Of a DNA stretch of 64,000 nt, positions 23,674 to 35,035 are shown in pieces. Source of the DNA: Stenocarpella maydis (taxonomy: Eukaryota; Ascomycota; Sordariomycetes; Diaporthales; Diaporthaceae); the NCBI GenBank assembly GCA_002270565.1, contig NQMI01000065.1, forward strand, positions 180,637 through 244,636, given 5' to 3'. The notes beneath the pieces are model-generated. The model did no database searches, was not told where the DNA came from, and worked only from the letters and a program-made list of their open reading frames with translations. Positions within the stretch are counted from its first letter, which is position 1, and the number at the start of each line of letters is the position of its first letter. The position numbers and the translations under genes are program-made.

Positions 23674-24168
23674 TTATAAGAGCAGCTCGGGGTCGAAATC
23701 CTTCAACTTTGTGACTCTGGCTTTCATGAGGTCGTCACGAGCGTTGAATGGCAGATATGTTCCTTCGCTGGCAACTGGATCGAGCAACGAAGGCACGATG
23801 ACCTCAAACCCAACGTGTGTGGTGCTGGCGATGTCCCAATTGGTCAGCTGATTCTGAAGACTCTTCGTGGCACGTTCGATTCTCTCGTCAAGGTCCCAGG
23901 CTTCAGCAATGCCGGTGAACTGTAATGGCTCCTTTGCATGTCGCTTAAGTGACAGAAGTGCCGCGGCCGTGTTAAGAATCTTATTAACCGCGGAGATCTG
24001 ACTGCCCCAGCTTCCACTGCTCTCTTGATTGTCCAGCAAAAAAAACCAAAACTTTCCGGGAAGAGCCATTATCTTTCCCCACCCACGGACTTGGTCAACA
24101 GAGATACCCAGGCGGTATCGTATGTCGCATAACTTATTGATATTTGGAATCATAGCTATTAAATGCAA
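23674..24168 (-). pseudogene. Fragment of a fungal diterpene cyclase (CPS/KS-like, class II domain)
   Basis: A 164-codon reverse-strand frame contains the signatures of fungal bifunctional copalyl-diphosphate/ent-kaurene synthase-type cyclases: LLDNQESSGSWGS, VNKILNTAAALLSLKRH and NWDIASTTHVGFEVIVPSLL, then FNARDDLMKARVTKLKDFDP. This corresponds to roughly the first 200 residues of a protein usually near 900-950. The DXDD class II motif, the class I domain and a clear start are missing. The frame ends at a stop where GC-rich pogo-flanking sequence begins. The family makes diterpene hydrocarbons such as ent-kaurene for gibberellins. It lies upstream of four P450 genes or relics. Family assignment is fairly sure; the original product is not. 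Confidence 0.7.
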
Positions 24169-24804
24169 GTTTGACTAGCAATAGTGCGTGGTCCCGTAGT
24201 TGATCGCCATGATTGCTCTTATGGAAAGCTATGGTCTGTGGTGTTCTTTCAGAACAGGATTTTTCGTCTTTAGCTACTGGGGAATACATATATATATATA
24301 TATATGTATAAAATAAGAGCGTGAACTTCAACGCACTGAATGAAGATGGTAACATCGAGGACGGGCCTTTTTGTAAGATTTGATGGCAGTCACAAGCCCT
24401 CTGGTACAAATTAATGACCCATCCCCACAACCATATCAAGGGTCGGGTCCTCAGCCGCGTATCGATCCCCTTTTTGGGTCATCCGACCTCCGGTGATCCA
24501 TTTTCTGTTTTTCCACCACAGGAAATCTAGACTCTAGGGACTCGTCCATATGACTGACTGAGCATAACTTCGGCCTCGGACAAACATAGCTCAGCCTTGG
24601 GACAGCAGCTCCGAAGCGCATTGGGTAAATATGATATCAGGGCGCGTTGATTAAGATATGATGGCCTCCCATCCGCACAATGTTCTTGTATGTTGTGAAA
24701 TTTTGAGCACACTATATTACTGGCGTCAATTGCCGATCCCTGAGACACACACATCCGGGAACTAACCTCCCAATTTTCTAAAAGTCGCTAAGTAGTCAAT
24801 TGCA
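24169..24804. other. Intergenic region between cyclase fragment and P450 relic 1
   Basis: No gene recognised. A (TA)n microsatellite lies at about 24288-24306. The reverse-strand ORF covering 24134-24439 shows no conserved motif. Confidence 0.5.
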
Positions 24805-27218
24805 ATGGACAACTTCACATCAAGCTTAGAGCCTATCAGAGGTCTTGCGTTTAGGACAGGCATCGCTGGTACCGCAATTGTAGCTATTGTGAGTCGATGT
24901 GTCCCACGTTGAATCGAGAAGGATAAGCCTTGCAGCGGCGACTTACGTTATTGGCATGGTCAGAGCCTTTGCTGTGCACTTTTTCAGGAGTCTACAACTT
25001 GCTTTTTCATCCATTGCGGCAGTATCCAGGTCCTAAGCTCTGGGCTCTTTCTAGAATACCCTATAGTCGCATGTATCTTTCCGGAGATGCCCGTCGCCGC
25101 CTCCTTTCGCTGCACCACCAGTACTTTCCGGTTGTCCGAGTCGTCCCAAATGAACTGTCGTACAATCAACCTGATGCTTGAAAGGATATCATGGGACTGC
25201 GAAAAACTCCAGCAGGCGAGAACGGAAGAGATCCAGCCTTCTTCTCCAAGGATATACTGAACATCATCATAGCCGCGGACAAGCAGAACCACAGTCGGAT
25301 TCGCCACAATCTCTCGCGCAGTTTTTTGGCGCAGGCATTGCGAGAACAGCAGGATATCATACAGCACTATGCCGACCTCGTGATGAGTCTTCTGAAGCAG
25401 CAATGCGATAATCGCCGCCAGGCTATCAATTTGGTCCGCTGGTTCAACTACACCACTTTTGACATAGTCGGCGATCTCCCGTTCGGGGAACCGTTTCATT
25501 GTCTGGAAGCGGAGTATTACGTCCCATTCGTGGAACTTGTTTTTCAGAGTATCAAGAGTGCAGCCTTCCTGTTCTGCGCGGGGAGGTATCCCCTCATCTA
25601 AGGCTTTCTCATGTGCTTGATCCCCAAAGAAGTGAGGCAAAAGCTGCAGGACCATTATGACTGGACGGAGCAAAGAGTCTAGAAAGTTCTTAGAGCCGAG
25701 AAGACTCAGCTGGGCTTTATGGTGGCTCTAATGGGCCGACGTAGTGAGGAAGGATAGCCTTAGGTGAGCCGCCCCGGTCGTCTGGGTTTGACACGGGAGA
25801 TAACCTTGACTGATGTTTTGAATCACAGGGACATCTTACGATGGATGAGGTCCTCGCTACTTCCAACACTCTGATCGTAGCAGGCTCAGAAACGGCAGCG
25901 ACTGTCCTCTCGGCAGCGTTGTATTACGTGACATCGCATCCTCGGGTCATGAATAAATTGGCAGAAGAGACAAGATCAAACTTTTCCTCCGAGCAGGAAA
26001 TCACCATCCTAAGCGTACAGAACTTTCAGTACACTTCTGGACGAATCAATGCGCATGTATCCCGCAGTGCCAACTGGCCTGCCTCATTTGATTGCCAAGG
26101 GCGGGGTCAACATAATGGGGCAGTACGTTCCAGAAGACGTGAGTGGCGGCTTTTCTGTTTTCTTTTTCTTTCCTCCTTTGGTAGCCCCACAACGACTGTC
26201 TCAGTGCTATACCACAATCCGGATTACTTCACCTCGCCGGACTCCTTCGCGCCGGAGCGATGGACTGGCGACGAGAGATTTGCCAAGGACGCAACGTCAG
26301 CTTTCAGTATTCTGACTTGCAAGCGAGGGTATTAAAACCGCGCTAGTAATACGCATATAGCAACACACCCCAGGAAAAAAGTTAACTTTTCTAATTTAGC
26401 CATAATTTATATAACACTTATATCATTAAAAGCCGTTTCTTTTCTTATCCTAGCTTATCTTTTTATATTAAATGTAGTAATTAATAGAGAAAAGTTTAAG
26501 TTTAAAATTATATTAAATTTATAATATATTTGTAATAAATATATAATTTAAAGTTTAAAAAAGAATATTTGGAATTTATTAATAAACTTACTTTAAATAG
26601 TTAAATTACCTGTCTTTTTTAGTTTTTTACTAATTATACTTAAATCTAGTTAATTTATATATTATATCTGTATAATATCCTTAAATTAAATGAGTTTTAT
26701 ATTAAAATAAAGAGCTTTTTTCGTCGTTATTTTAATACAGGGTTTATTTAGTATAGAGACATTATGGAGGTATGGCGTATAGAATTATTGGAATTTAAGG
26801 AGAACTTGAGAATTAAGATATGTTGCCATATACGCATCGTTAGCGTGATTTTAATACTCTCGCTTGCAAGTCAGAATAAGCCCCGAACGCCCCGAACGAT
26901 CTGCATTGCTGATCCCGCACGCTTGTGGGATGGTTCGATCCGCCTTTAAGTGGCCTTGTCTTATGGTCCCCGAGATTGTATCGGAAGAAAGTAGGCGATA
27001 TCTGACCACTAATTACATTATCCTGCATTGCCATAATCCGGGGACTGACTCTACATTTACATGACAATTTGGCATACGCGGAAATGCGCCCCATACTCGC
27101 GCGACTCATTTGGAACTTTGACCTAAAACTTTCAGAGGAGAGTTACGCCAGGGCTGAAAGAAGCAAGGTCTTTCTGCTTTGGGAAAAGGGGTCACTCAAA
27201 GTTCACACGTCACAGTGA
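24805..27218 (+). pseudogene. Cytochrome P450 relic 1 (isotrichodermin C-15 hydroxylase type)
   Basis: Exon 1 (24805-24888) encodes a membrane anchor. The next exon starts near 24936 and gives VYNLLFHPLRQYPGPKLWA, VRVVPNELSYNQPDA and [17 protein letters not shown]. An in-frame TGA at 25179 replaces the expected Trp, and TAA/TAG stops follow at 25599 and later, all consistent with RIP. The I-helix (LIVAGSETAAT) is near 25880. The frame slips near 26035, before LDESMRMYPAVPTGLP, and the ERW region (SFAPERWTGDE) is near 26250. A MITE sits at 26308-26878, the haem-binding loop is missing, and the C-terminal helix (AYAEMRPILARLIWNFDLKL) resumes at about 27070, ending at 27218. It belongs to the same subfamily as the intact P450 at 36734-38738. 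Confidence 0.8.
26308..26878. mobile_element. Tc1/mariner-type MITE with RIPed terminal inverted repeats
   Basis: A 567-bp element (26310-26876) flanked by TA on both sides. The inverted repeats start TTCTGACTTGCAAGCGAG and pair over about 58 bp. Every mismatch between the two arms is a C/T or G/A difference, as RIP would produce. There is no transposase, and the interior is AT-rich. It lies inside the P450 relic at a point where the reconstructed pre-insertion sequence would read GTAAGC, possibly an intron donor. Confidence 0.85.
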
Positions 27219-28479
27219 TAGGCTATTTTGAATTGTTTTGGGCTGTCACGCTGAAATAAACACATAATGCGGGGAAACGAGCTGATACATTGTACATGGG
27301 CAGGCAATGCTTTGATTATTGCAACCGAACTGTCACATCGTTCAGATTTCCAGAGCTGCCTATCCATCTTTTAACTTCGGTGCACACTTTAAGGTTTGCC
27401 AGCAAACTCTAACTACCTGCTAAGGTAGGCGGAATGCCACCCCGTATTACATAGTAAGTCGGCAGACCGCACGGGGTATTACTATAGGGTGGTTAAAAGC
27501 TTAGTGGGCCGCCGGGGAAGTCCGCATGCTGCACTTCTGAACTTTCTAAGCTGACTTCCCCAGGCCTAGTCAGGACCCCTCGCTTTTGGCATCAGCTTGC
27601 TCGATGCATAATGTACAGGGTGAACCCCGAACTATTATGAGGTTTGTGGACTTTGGAGGTATTTGTGAAGAGACCCCTTTTGTTACAGCATAGCAAGATA
27701 TACAAGGAACAACTTAGTTGTTGCGTGAAGAGAGAAGAGCTATCTATGGTCCATGGGCGTGTGCAGGCATTTATATAGTGGGCCATCTAGGTGAGTACCG
27801 TAGCACCTGTATAAGTAGTTTAGTAAGACTACTCTATATTTAAGGTATAAAAAGGCAAAGTTCTTAATTACTTCATAGGTGAAGTACCAGAGTAATAAAA
27901 GCTAGGGGTTTACCCCGTGTGACCATCCCATGTTGTCGTGATTATGGAGAAAGGACGTCTGAGTCCTGGGGGGAAAATGATCCTTGGCATATGCTCCTCC
28001 ACTGGCGTTTCTCTCGCAAGCTATACTGCATCGAGTCCCGAGGCAATGGTCCGAATGTTAACATCGGGTGTGAGCTGTTCAAGCTTGGCAATTGCAGCAG
28101 CTCCCTCCTACGTTGAATTTTGTCCAACGAACCGAGGTTCGGAGGACATCCACAATATTCATCCGAAAGTGGCTGTGCAATATGGGCGGTAACTACTCCG
28201 TGAATCTTTCAAAGCTACCTTACATATTCACTCTTCCAAAACGGGGCGCATGCCTTGAACAGGTCCATCCTGCTCCGGATGCAGGGGATGGAGGAGTTTG
28301 GGGAAGAGATCGAACAACATTTCTGAACATTGGTCGCAGGACCGCCGCATGATAATCCACGAGCATATTAACTTACTGTGCGGTTCCAAACGAGCCGCGG
28401 CGTATCCAGTGCAGCCAATACCTAGACATCAAGACTTTCACACACCTACCAAGTTATATTACATTCACTCGGTACCCCT
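27219..28479. other. Region between P450 relics, possible enzyme remnant
   Basis: No intact gene. On the reverse strand at about 28130-27930 there is a protein-like stretch (AAAIAKLEQLTPDVNIRTIA) resembling the NAD(P)-binding half of some short-chain dehydrogenases, but it soon meets a stop and the resemblance is too short to call. The rest has no recognised feature. Confidence 0.3.
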
Positions 28480-29318
28480 CCGCCCGACGGTCGCCCGCCT
28501 GGTCGTACGCATGGCCTTTCGTATTTCCCTTGGGGAGCCGCTCTGCCGGAATGAGGCTTGGCTTGATCTCGCAACCTAGTACGCCACGACGGGCTGGAAC
28601 GCGGCCAACGAGCTGCGCGACTGGCCCAAGCCCCTCCGGCCTCTGGTGCACTTGTTCTTGCCCCTGGGCACCAAGGCCAATATTGAGCCTTTGAGAACTG
28701 AAATCCTCTCTGAGATTAGAGTGGGCTGCTTATCACAGAAAATCCTCTATCGATTGAAGCTACCTCGACAGCTTCATCAAGGAATGCCAGAGAATGAAAC
28801 CTATCCATAGCGGTAAGCCTCATTACCCTTGTTTATCTCAGAAGGAAGCTGCCGCGGGACGAATCCGCCTTGTTGATTGCCCTGGGTCGGTTTTAGCTAC
28901 GATGCGACGAGTCACGCTGCGGGATCTTTATCTATTTGACGGGACAATTGTACTAAAAGGTGAAATTTTGGCTATTTCAACCCACCGGTTCTGGGATCCG
29001 AATGTCCATAAAAGTCCTGACGTCTTCGACGCTTACCGCTGGATCCGTTTGGGCGAGAAACCTGGGAAAGAAAACCTGGCACAGCTGATCAGTACGAGCC
29101 CAGATCACCTCGGCTTTAGCCACGGCCTCCACGCTTGCCCCGGCCGTTTCTTCGCTGCCAAGGAGGTGAAGATAGCTTTGATACATCTTCTGCTGAAGTA
29201 CGAGTGGAAAACTCCTCTTGAATGGGTAGAGGAAAACCCGGAGAACTCCTTCAACATAGCCACGGATCCGTGGCTCAAAATACAGATATGGCGACGCGAG
29301 CAGGATATTGCCGTATGA
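28480..29318 (+). pseudogene. Cytochrome P450 relic 2 (ent-kaurene-oxidase-like), internal deletion
   Basis: The frame RLVVRMAFRISLGEPLCRNE (near 28495) passes a TAG near 28577 and continues with AANELRDWPKPLRPLVHLF. It then jumps from LPLGTKA directly to NIEPLRTEILSEI (about 28680), so roughly 100 residues including the I-helix are deleted. After a frame slip and an intron (28813-28896), the last exon (28897-29318) is open: TMRRVTLRDLYLFDGT, STHRFWDPNVHKSPDVFDAY and the haem loop HLGFSHGLHACPGRFF with the axial Cys. The pattern matches the CYP503/CYP68-like group that includes fungal ent-kaurene oxidases. The upstream N-terminal exons are not recognisable. A dead gene. Confidence 0.75.
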
Positions 29319-29409
29319 ACGACAATGTACCAAGTTCATCGCACATTCTGTCAGTGGGTAAAAGTAGATGTTCAAATGAGGCTCCTCGGAAAAACAGAGG
29401 AGGCCGCAC

Positions 29410-29733
29410 ACATTCTGTCACGATATAAGTGTGTAGAGGGTGCCACAGGTGTGGCGTCACATTTTGTGACAGTTATGAGCCCTTTACTCTAACTTAGTGG
29501 TTATATCTCCTGACTCGCAATGATTAATAAGTTACTCTCTATTAAGTTTTAAGAGTTGGGTCCCTAGAAAACCCTAATTGTCTAGTGTAAGTTTGAATCC
29601 TATAATGAATCTAGTATTAAGATGACTGAGAGCTATGGGGGTAGATTTAGCTTAGAGGCTAAATCTGGGGTGTGTGTTATGATATAAGCGTGTAGGGGGT
29701 GCTATAGGTGTGGAGTCACATTTTGTGATACAT
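29410..29733 (+). repeat. tRNA-like (SINE-like) segment flanked by 60-bp repeats
   Basis: Two near-identical about 60-bp segments (29410-29472 and 29670-29733; core GGTGTGG..GTCACATTTTGTGA) bracket about 200 bp. That interval contains a possible Pol III A box (TAACTTAGTGG, 29490), an anticodon-arm-like CTGACTCGCAATGA and a B-box-like GTTTGAATCC (about 29593). The A-to-B spacing is longer than in an ordinary tRNA. The left 60-bp unit itself has inverted ends (TGTCAC / GTGACA). It could be a SINE or a MITE; neither is certain. Confidence 0.4.
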
Positions 29734-30328
29734 TCCCCCAGTGCATTTTGGGGATCCTATAGCAGAGTGCTTTTAGTGACTAATGATTACTGTGTGATTC
29801 AATTTGTGACCCTCGTCCATGCTGTTGGCGTGACTGCCCATGATTTCTGTTAATGAGTGGTGGTTTGTAATAACAAGGAAGAACCTTGCAGCTTCTTCTG
29901 TGCTCCCCCACAACTCATCGAGTCAGTTATTGTTTTATGTTGTCACTGTAACTGGGGTATCCTTTCTTAGTTTTCTGCCGCCACCTATGACACCGCTGGA
30001 ATAGCCAAGGTAGCATTGGACGTTTTCTTTCCGGAACTTTATTCCTATTGCTCGTATATCATTATGTGCTAGAGCCTCTTGGTTCTCTTCATGTCTGTGC
30101 TTCTAGCCCTCCTCAGTAAGTCGTCGCTTTAGAGATCACTTTCACCCCCAGGAGATCCAACAGAACCTTAGAATACGATACGAGCCCCATGTCAACACCT
30201 TTTCTGTCATGGATCCATGTTTCATAGACACTCCGATTGAAAGCAATACCCATAGCCTCAAGCTTGTAGAATACGAATGCTGGCCCCACATGGGCAAGCC
30301 CGCGATGTACACAACCATGTTGGCTTCC
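29734..30328. other. Intergenic region downstream of the Zn2Cys6 regulator
   Basis: About 600 bases. No gene or repeat recognised. Confidence 0.5.
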
Positions 30329-32020
30329 CTAGAAGAATGTCCTTTTCTTGGCGAGGAAAATGGCAGCTGTCAGCCGTTCTCTTATATTGGCGATTCGTGC
30401 TTCATGAACTGGCCATTCGTTGTGTTGGGCAATATGTTTCATCCTCAAGGTCAAAACATCCAATCTTGCCATCCGGGCGGTTAGCAGGCTCTGTATCACC
30501 TGCAACTCGTCTTCGTTGTCTAATCGCCAGTGACCCAATCTGAGACCTGGACGCCCTGTCGGACAGTTAGGAAATCGATGCCAAGCGTGGTGCCGGACGG
30601 AGAAACTTACCCTGGGCACTGGGAGCAGAATTCTTCCTCTGCGAAACCCGGCTGACAGAACCGTGGCTCGAATTGGAGTCCGAGGACGAAGCCATAGATT
30701 TGCTACCCGCGCCAGGCTGATTGCCCACGATAGGCTCTGAAAACGGCGAGAAGGGGCTCGGCCCCACGGCGCCGACCAATTCCTCGGATCTTGAAACCAA
30801 TTTGTTGCACATGCATATGCTCAACATGATGCACTCGGAACGAGTGCTGCAGACCTGGCAGTTCATGAGTATCTCGCAGCCTTCCAGGGAACTCTTAATG
30901 CAGTGCAGGGCGGTCTCCACTGGCACTTGTTGTGAGTCAGGGTAAGACCAATGCTGGTTTGTAGGTCCGTGGCTGCACGTCATGGCACCCAGGTGTTGGT
31001 CGTACGGGTTTGATGCTGGATTCCCGGCGACCGCTGCTGTGCCCTCGAGGTTTATGTTGATATCCTGGTATGCAAGCAGTAATGTCGTGATGCAAGGACA
31101 TTCACCACCGCAATCCTGCTGCTGCTGCTGCTGCTCCGTGTTCGAGAAGCATTGGTCGGAATGCGAAGGTTGCTGCCGATTCTGGCCAGGGCTAGGGCCA
31201 ACGTCTCCCTCGAACAATTTATGGGCAACACTACCCCTGCTGGCGCTGTCATTCCTGCTCATGTCGGCTTGGCTGATTTCACCATTCGTGCCGTTGTTAC
31301 TTATATCGGAAGCATCAGCACGAAGCGTCGTGGCATCGGCTTCCGGGATGGTTAGGACGCCACTCAAGACTTCCTCTGAGGCAGTGGAGTCGCATGGTGG
31401 TGAGTAAAAGTGGGGCGATACAATATCTTTTCCGTCTTGTCGAATTAGCAGGCCATTCCATATTACCTGGGACCGTCCTGGAGTGCGTACTGTGGATATG
31501 AAATGAGGCGCCAAGTCCGTCATTGGAACCATCTGGGAGTTCCGACTCTGTAAAGAGGTTGAAATCAAAATCTTTGATATCGCTGAAAAGAATATTGTCT
31601 GCGTCGTTGGTATAGGCAAAGGTGCAGTCCTCAGATGTGCCGGCTTGTTCATTGGAAGTCTCCGATGCGTTTGATGGTTGATCTATGGCCGGTCTCCCTA
31701 CTGCATGGGCTCTGGCATCAGACGTACGACGATTTTTGCCGCTGCTGGGTTGATAGACACATTCGATGACCTTGGATAGGCATCGGCGACAGCCGTTTTC
31801 CTCTCCTGAACATCTTAGCTGCAAAGAGGTAACCGGGCTGGCGTCAGTTCAAAGGACTATATTTGTTGGTGGCATGTGTAGACTGTGCCTTGGCTCAAGA
31901 AGTGGACCAAACACGGGATGGATGACAAGCTTGGAACGGCTTCCTTATCCACTATACCTTCTTGGCACGGCAATTTGTGCACGCGTTTTGTACAAGCGGG
32001 GCTCTTCGTCTCTGCGTCAT
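30329..32020 (-). CDS. AflR-like Zn2Cys6 transcription factor
   Basis: Four exons read leftwards: 31958-32020, 31491-31818, 30611-31435 and 30329-30555. All phases match, giving 480 residues with no stop. The binuclear zinc cluster is formed across the first splice: CTNCRAKK then LRC, SGEENGC, RRC and LSKVIEC, the spacing C-x2-C-x6-C-x6-C-x2-C-x6-C. The middle has a Gln run (near 31120) and CGGECPCITTLLLAYQDI. The C-terminal half has ETALHCIKSSLEGCEILMNC, SICMCNKLVSRSEEL and a final helix RMARLDVLTLRMK, the arrangement of AflR-family regulators of fungal metabolite clusters. It probably controls, or once controlled, the surrounding P450/terpene genes. Introns have donors GTATAG, GTACGC and GTAAGT, and two show CTAAT/CTAAC branch sites. 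Confidence 0.85.
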
Positions 32021-33390
32021 CTGGTTTCTGACCCTTAAGGTCTCGAGTCCGGATGTGGAGTCGCTCACTTTCAAGGTGGTGAACATGATTCAGTACCGGA
32101 CTTCGTCAGGTCTGGGAAGACGGCGTTGCCAAAGCTGTAAATCACCCGTGTTCAACCGAGGGGCGGACTTATTAGGTCGATGCTTGCTTTCCTTCACATA
32201 AGGTTTAAGAATCTGAGGACGCCTCTCCCATGAGAATGATGATATTCAACTTTCTGAGCTCTGGCATTCTGTTATGTTTTGACGTCGTGGATGATCGAAG
32301 TGAACATGGAGATGTAGGGAGCGGGAGGGCATGAACGGGGTTTGACCTTTCATATCCCGTCGGGTCTCTAGTACGTACAGTAATAATTACTGACTCGTTA
32401 AACTCATTCTCGTCCACATGTAGGTGTTTCACGGCACGTAGTGATCTTCCAAACAGAGGGGCGGGATAGGTTTCCGGCCGGAAACTTCCGACGGCTGCAT
32501 ACCTGCAGCAGCACAGGCAGACATGATCCAGGTGCAGGCCTAGATTTTCACACCGCTGGAACATACTGTAATGAACAGATAAGGTATAGCATTGTGGGGC
32601 CGGGAATACTGATTGGAAATGTACAGAACAACTTAACGTTCATTTACCTCGCTGAGTTTTACATGCGCTATATATCCTACCTAGGCATGCTAGGTTGAAG
32701 GTGCCTGCTGGTGCCTTGAGACATGGTCATCCATTCGTGCAGACTAAGTTACGTCTCAGGAATCCCTCGAGATAAGGAGCCAAGCTCACCGGTCCTATGG
32801 GCGAGAAGTAAGAATACATAGGTGTTACGTGTCAGGGGCTCCACTATTATTACTCCATTCTATAAACCAAGCCTTCCCTACTTTATTATCCATAAACTGG
32901 AATACCAGACATTTTACTCTATTTAAAATATATTAATTAAAAATATTATAATAAATATAAATTTAGCATTTATACTTAATTAAATGCTTAATTAAATATA
33001 CTTAATATTATAAGTATAATATTTAATAAAACTCTTTCTCTATTTATAAGTATTTATTTTATTTATTCATTATATTTTTTACAAATTTAAAACCCTTAGT
33101 TCTTATTAGAATTAGAATTATGTATAAATAAAAGATATATTCACTTATTTCATAGCTTAAAATTTTATAAATCTTAAAGTAATCAAAATATAATAATTAA
33201 AAATATAAAAATTAAAAAAAAAAAAAAAAAAAATTTTTTTTTTTTTTTTTTTAAATAAAAAAAAAAAAAAAAAAAAAAAAAAATAATAAAATAAATAGAT
33301 AAAAATATTTTTATATTATTATATTATTTTATATTAATAATAATAAATTATTATTTTATTATATTATTATTATTATTATTATTTATTTAT
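32021..33390. other. Regulator promoter region passing into AT-rich DNA
   Basis: 32021-32870 has mixed composition and no supported gene; it probably includes the promoter of the regulator. From about 32880 the sequence is almost pure A/T, including homopolymer A and T runs at 33217-33283 that form a potential long hairpin. This is probably an eroded transposon or an AT-rich spacer. Confidence 0.5.
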
Positions 33391-33977
33391 TCTGATGATT
33401 GTGCTATAAATAGCATTCATTTCAGCGTGTGTTTCGGCATGGTCGCAGTATGGTGCTTGAGGCGAATTCAGACGATTGACACTGGTCTGGACAACTTTAT
33501 ATGAATTAAGTTGGGCTTCTGAAAGCCCTCCTTATATAATTCTAGACGTGACGTTAACCCCTGGGCACGCTGCGGTCGGTTTCTAAATTTGCAAATGCCG
33601 GAAAATTCGCCCTTCCAACACACCATCTTTGTTCCAACCACTAGCCAACCACCCCTAGTAATGCCCATATTAAGTACATACAAATTTCAGAAATCAGGCT
33701 TTCAATGCACTAAGTTATTTACTTTTTGGGTAAGAAATAAAGGTAATGCAGAGGTCTGATTTAAGGTGCAAATGCAGGCCAAAATAATCGACTCCCGGCC
33801 ACCAAACTCATCTTGAGTCACGCACGCACTGGGCGTACTTAGCGAAACTCGCCTGACTCGCAAGAAGGCTGGGGTAACTCCTTACAACAAAATCTGGGGT
33901 AACTGCTTACAAAAAACTCTAGGGTAACAACTTGCACGAAGTCCAACGTAACTCCTTGCTGCTCGGTTCCGTTTAAC
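33391..33977 (-). repeat. LTR-like dispersed repeat, family B, copy 3 (diverged)
   Basis: The same family as the copy at 19976, in the same orientation, from TCTGATGATTGTGC to CGGTTCCGTTTAAC. It carries many small deletions and about four diverged GGGTAACTCCTT units. It is the most eroded copy in the window, so probably the oldest or least recently exchanged. Confidence 0.75.
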
Positions 33978-34690
33978 CGCGAAGCCTTAAAAAAAGTATA
34001 ATCAAAACCTATAAGGGATCTAATTTTAGGATTGGTTATTTAGATTGATAACTAAGGTTTTTTTATAAAGTTTTTTTTTATATTTTAACCATATCCTTAT
34101 ATATTCTGACCTACATTATCCTTGATGGTGACCGCCTGGTTGTTAAGGCTCATGGTTGTCATCCATCGTTTATAGTATGCTAAGCCGTAAGGCTTATAGC
34201 TGCTCATAATCCTCTCTAAGCAAGGTCAAGCTATGGGTCTAGACCATAAACTATCTTGGGTCTAGTGTAACTCGCATCAATGGCCTGCAGGGTTGTGTCG
34301 TGGCAGTTGGTCCCGTTTACCCTGATCTGGGTGCCATCGCGTTGGTTCATAACATAATGCTTTAAAAGTTATTTAAATATTAAGGGTTTATTTAATACTA
34401 TTAAAATTAACTATATTAATAATATTTACAGGTACTGTTCTTTCGGGCTGGATAAACCTGATGTTAGACATAAGGCGGCCTATAAGAACTTGACTACGGA
34501 AATACGGACGAGCTTCGAATCTGAGAGCGATATTACTTGGCTACAGTCAGGGACCTTCCATAGGTACCGTGGCGCGTGCCTAGTCCATGCGTCTTCGCAC
34601 GCCGGCTCCTTTCCCTCTAATGCGATGAACCATACGCGAAGGCTGTAATATAGATGGAAACTGGGTCCTAGGAGAAGTAAGTTTTAATTA
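33978..34690. other. Mixed AT-rich spacer and unidentified relic
   Basis: 34410-34660 has a GC-richer stretch with short open frames that I could not assign. The rest is AT-rich. No gene is supported. Confidence 0.4.
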
Positions 34691-35035
34691 TTATTTTTTG
34701 ATCGCGGTATGAAGTTTGATGATTAATTCCATGGAGTAGACTTCCATTGCAGTATCAGCAAGGGCTTCAATGCACTCGCCATTGAACTTCAAGTACCCAG
34801 ACAAGTTCATCCCGGAAAGATAGATCGAAATCAGTACTGGACAAGGACCTTTCAGCAAGGACATCCAGGCTGCCTTACAACCATTTGTTTGGGGCCACGA
34901 GGATGCTTGGGGCGGGATCTGTCGATGATGGAACAGCGGCTTATCATCTTCCGACTCCCCTGGAACTTTGACATAGAATTCGATGGTGGAGATTAAGGTG
35001 AATGGAAATGGGATCCCGTAGGAGATTTTAAGCAT
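34691..35035 (-). CDS. Hypothetical protein, 114 residues (fragment?)
   Basis: A reverse-strand ORF from ATG at 35035 with protein-like composition (FTLISTIEFYVKVPGESEDD; YLKFNGECIEALADTA; MEVYSMELIIKLHTAIKK). Alternating hydrophobic residues suggest beta strands. No family was recognised. It lies between an eroded repeat and the SDR pseudogene, so it may be the remnant of a longer gene whose other exons are gone. Confidence 0.35.
   Translation of the reverse strand: MLKISYGIPFPFTLISTIEFYVKVPGESEDDKPLFHHRQIPPQASSWPQTNGCKAAWMSLLKGPCPVLISIYLSGMNLSGYLKFNGECIEALADTAMEVYSMELIIKLHTAIKK

Noticed and set aside
26915..26950. A possible tRNA (GGTTCGATCC with a variable-arm-like hairpin).
   Set aside because: No acceptor stem, D arm or A box can be paired around it, so it is reported only as an unexplained segment.
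27942..28127. A reverse-strand short-chain dehydrogenase fragment (AIAKLEQLTPDVN).
   Set aside because: The match is about 20 residues, followed by a stop and unrelated sequence; too little to call a gene.
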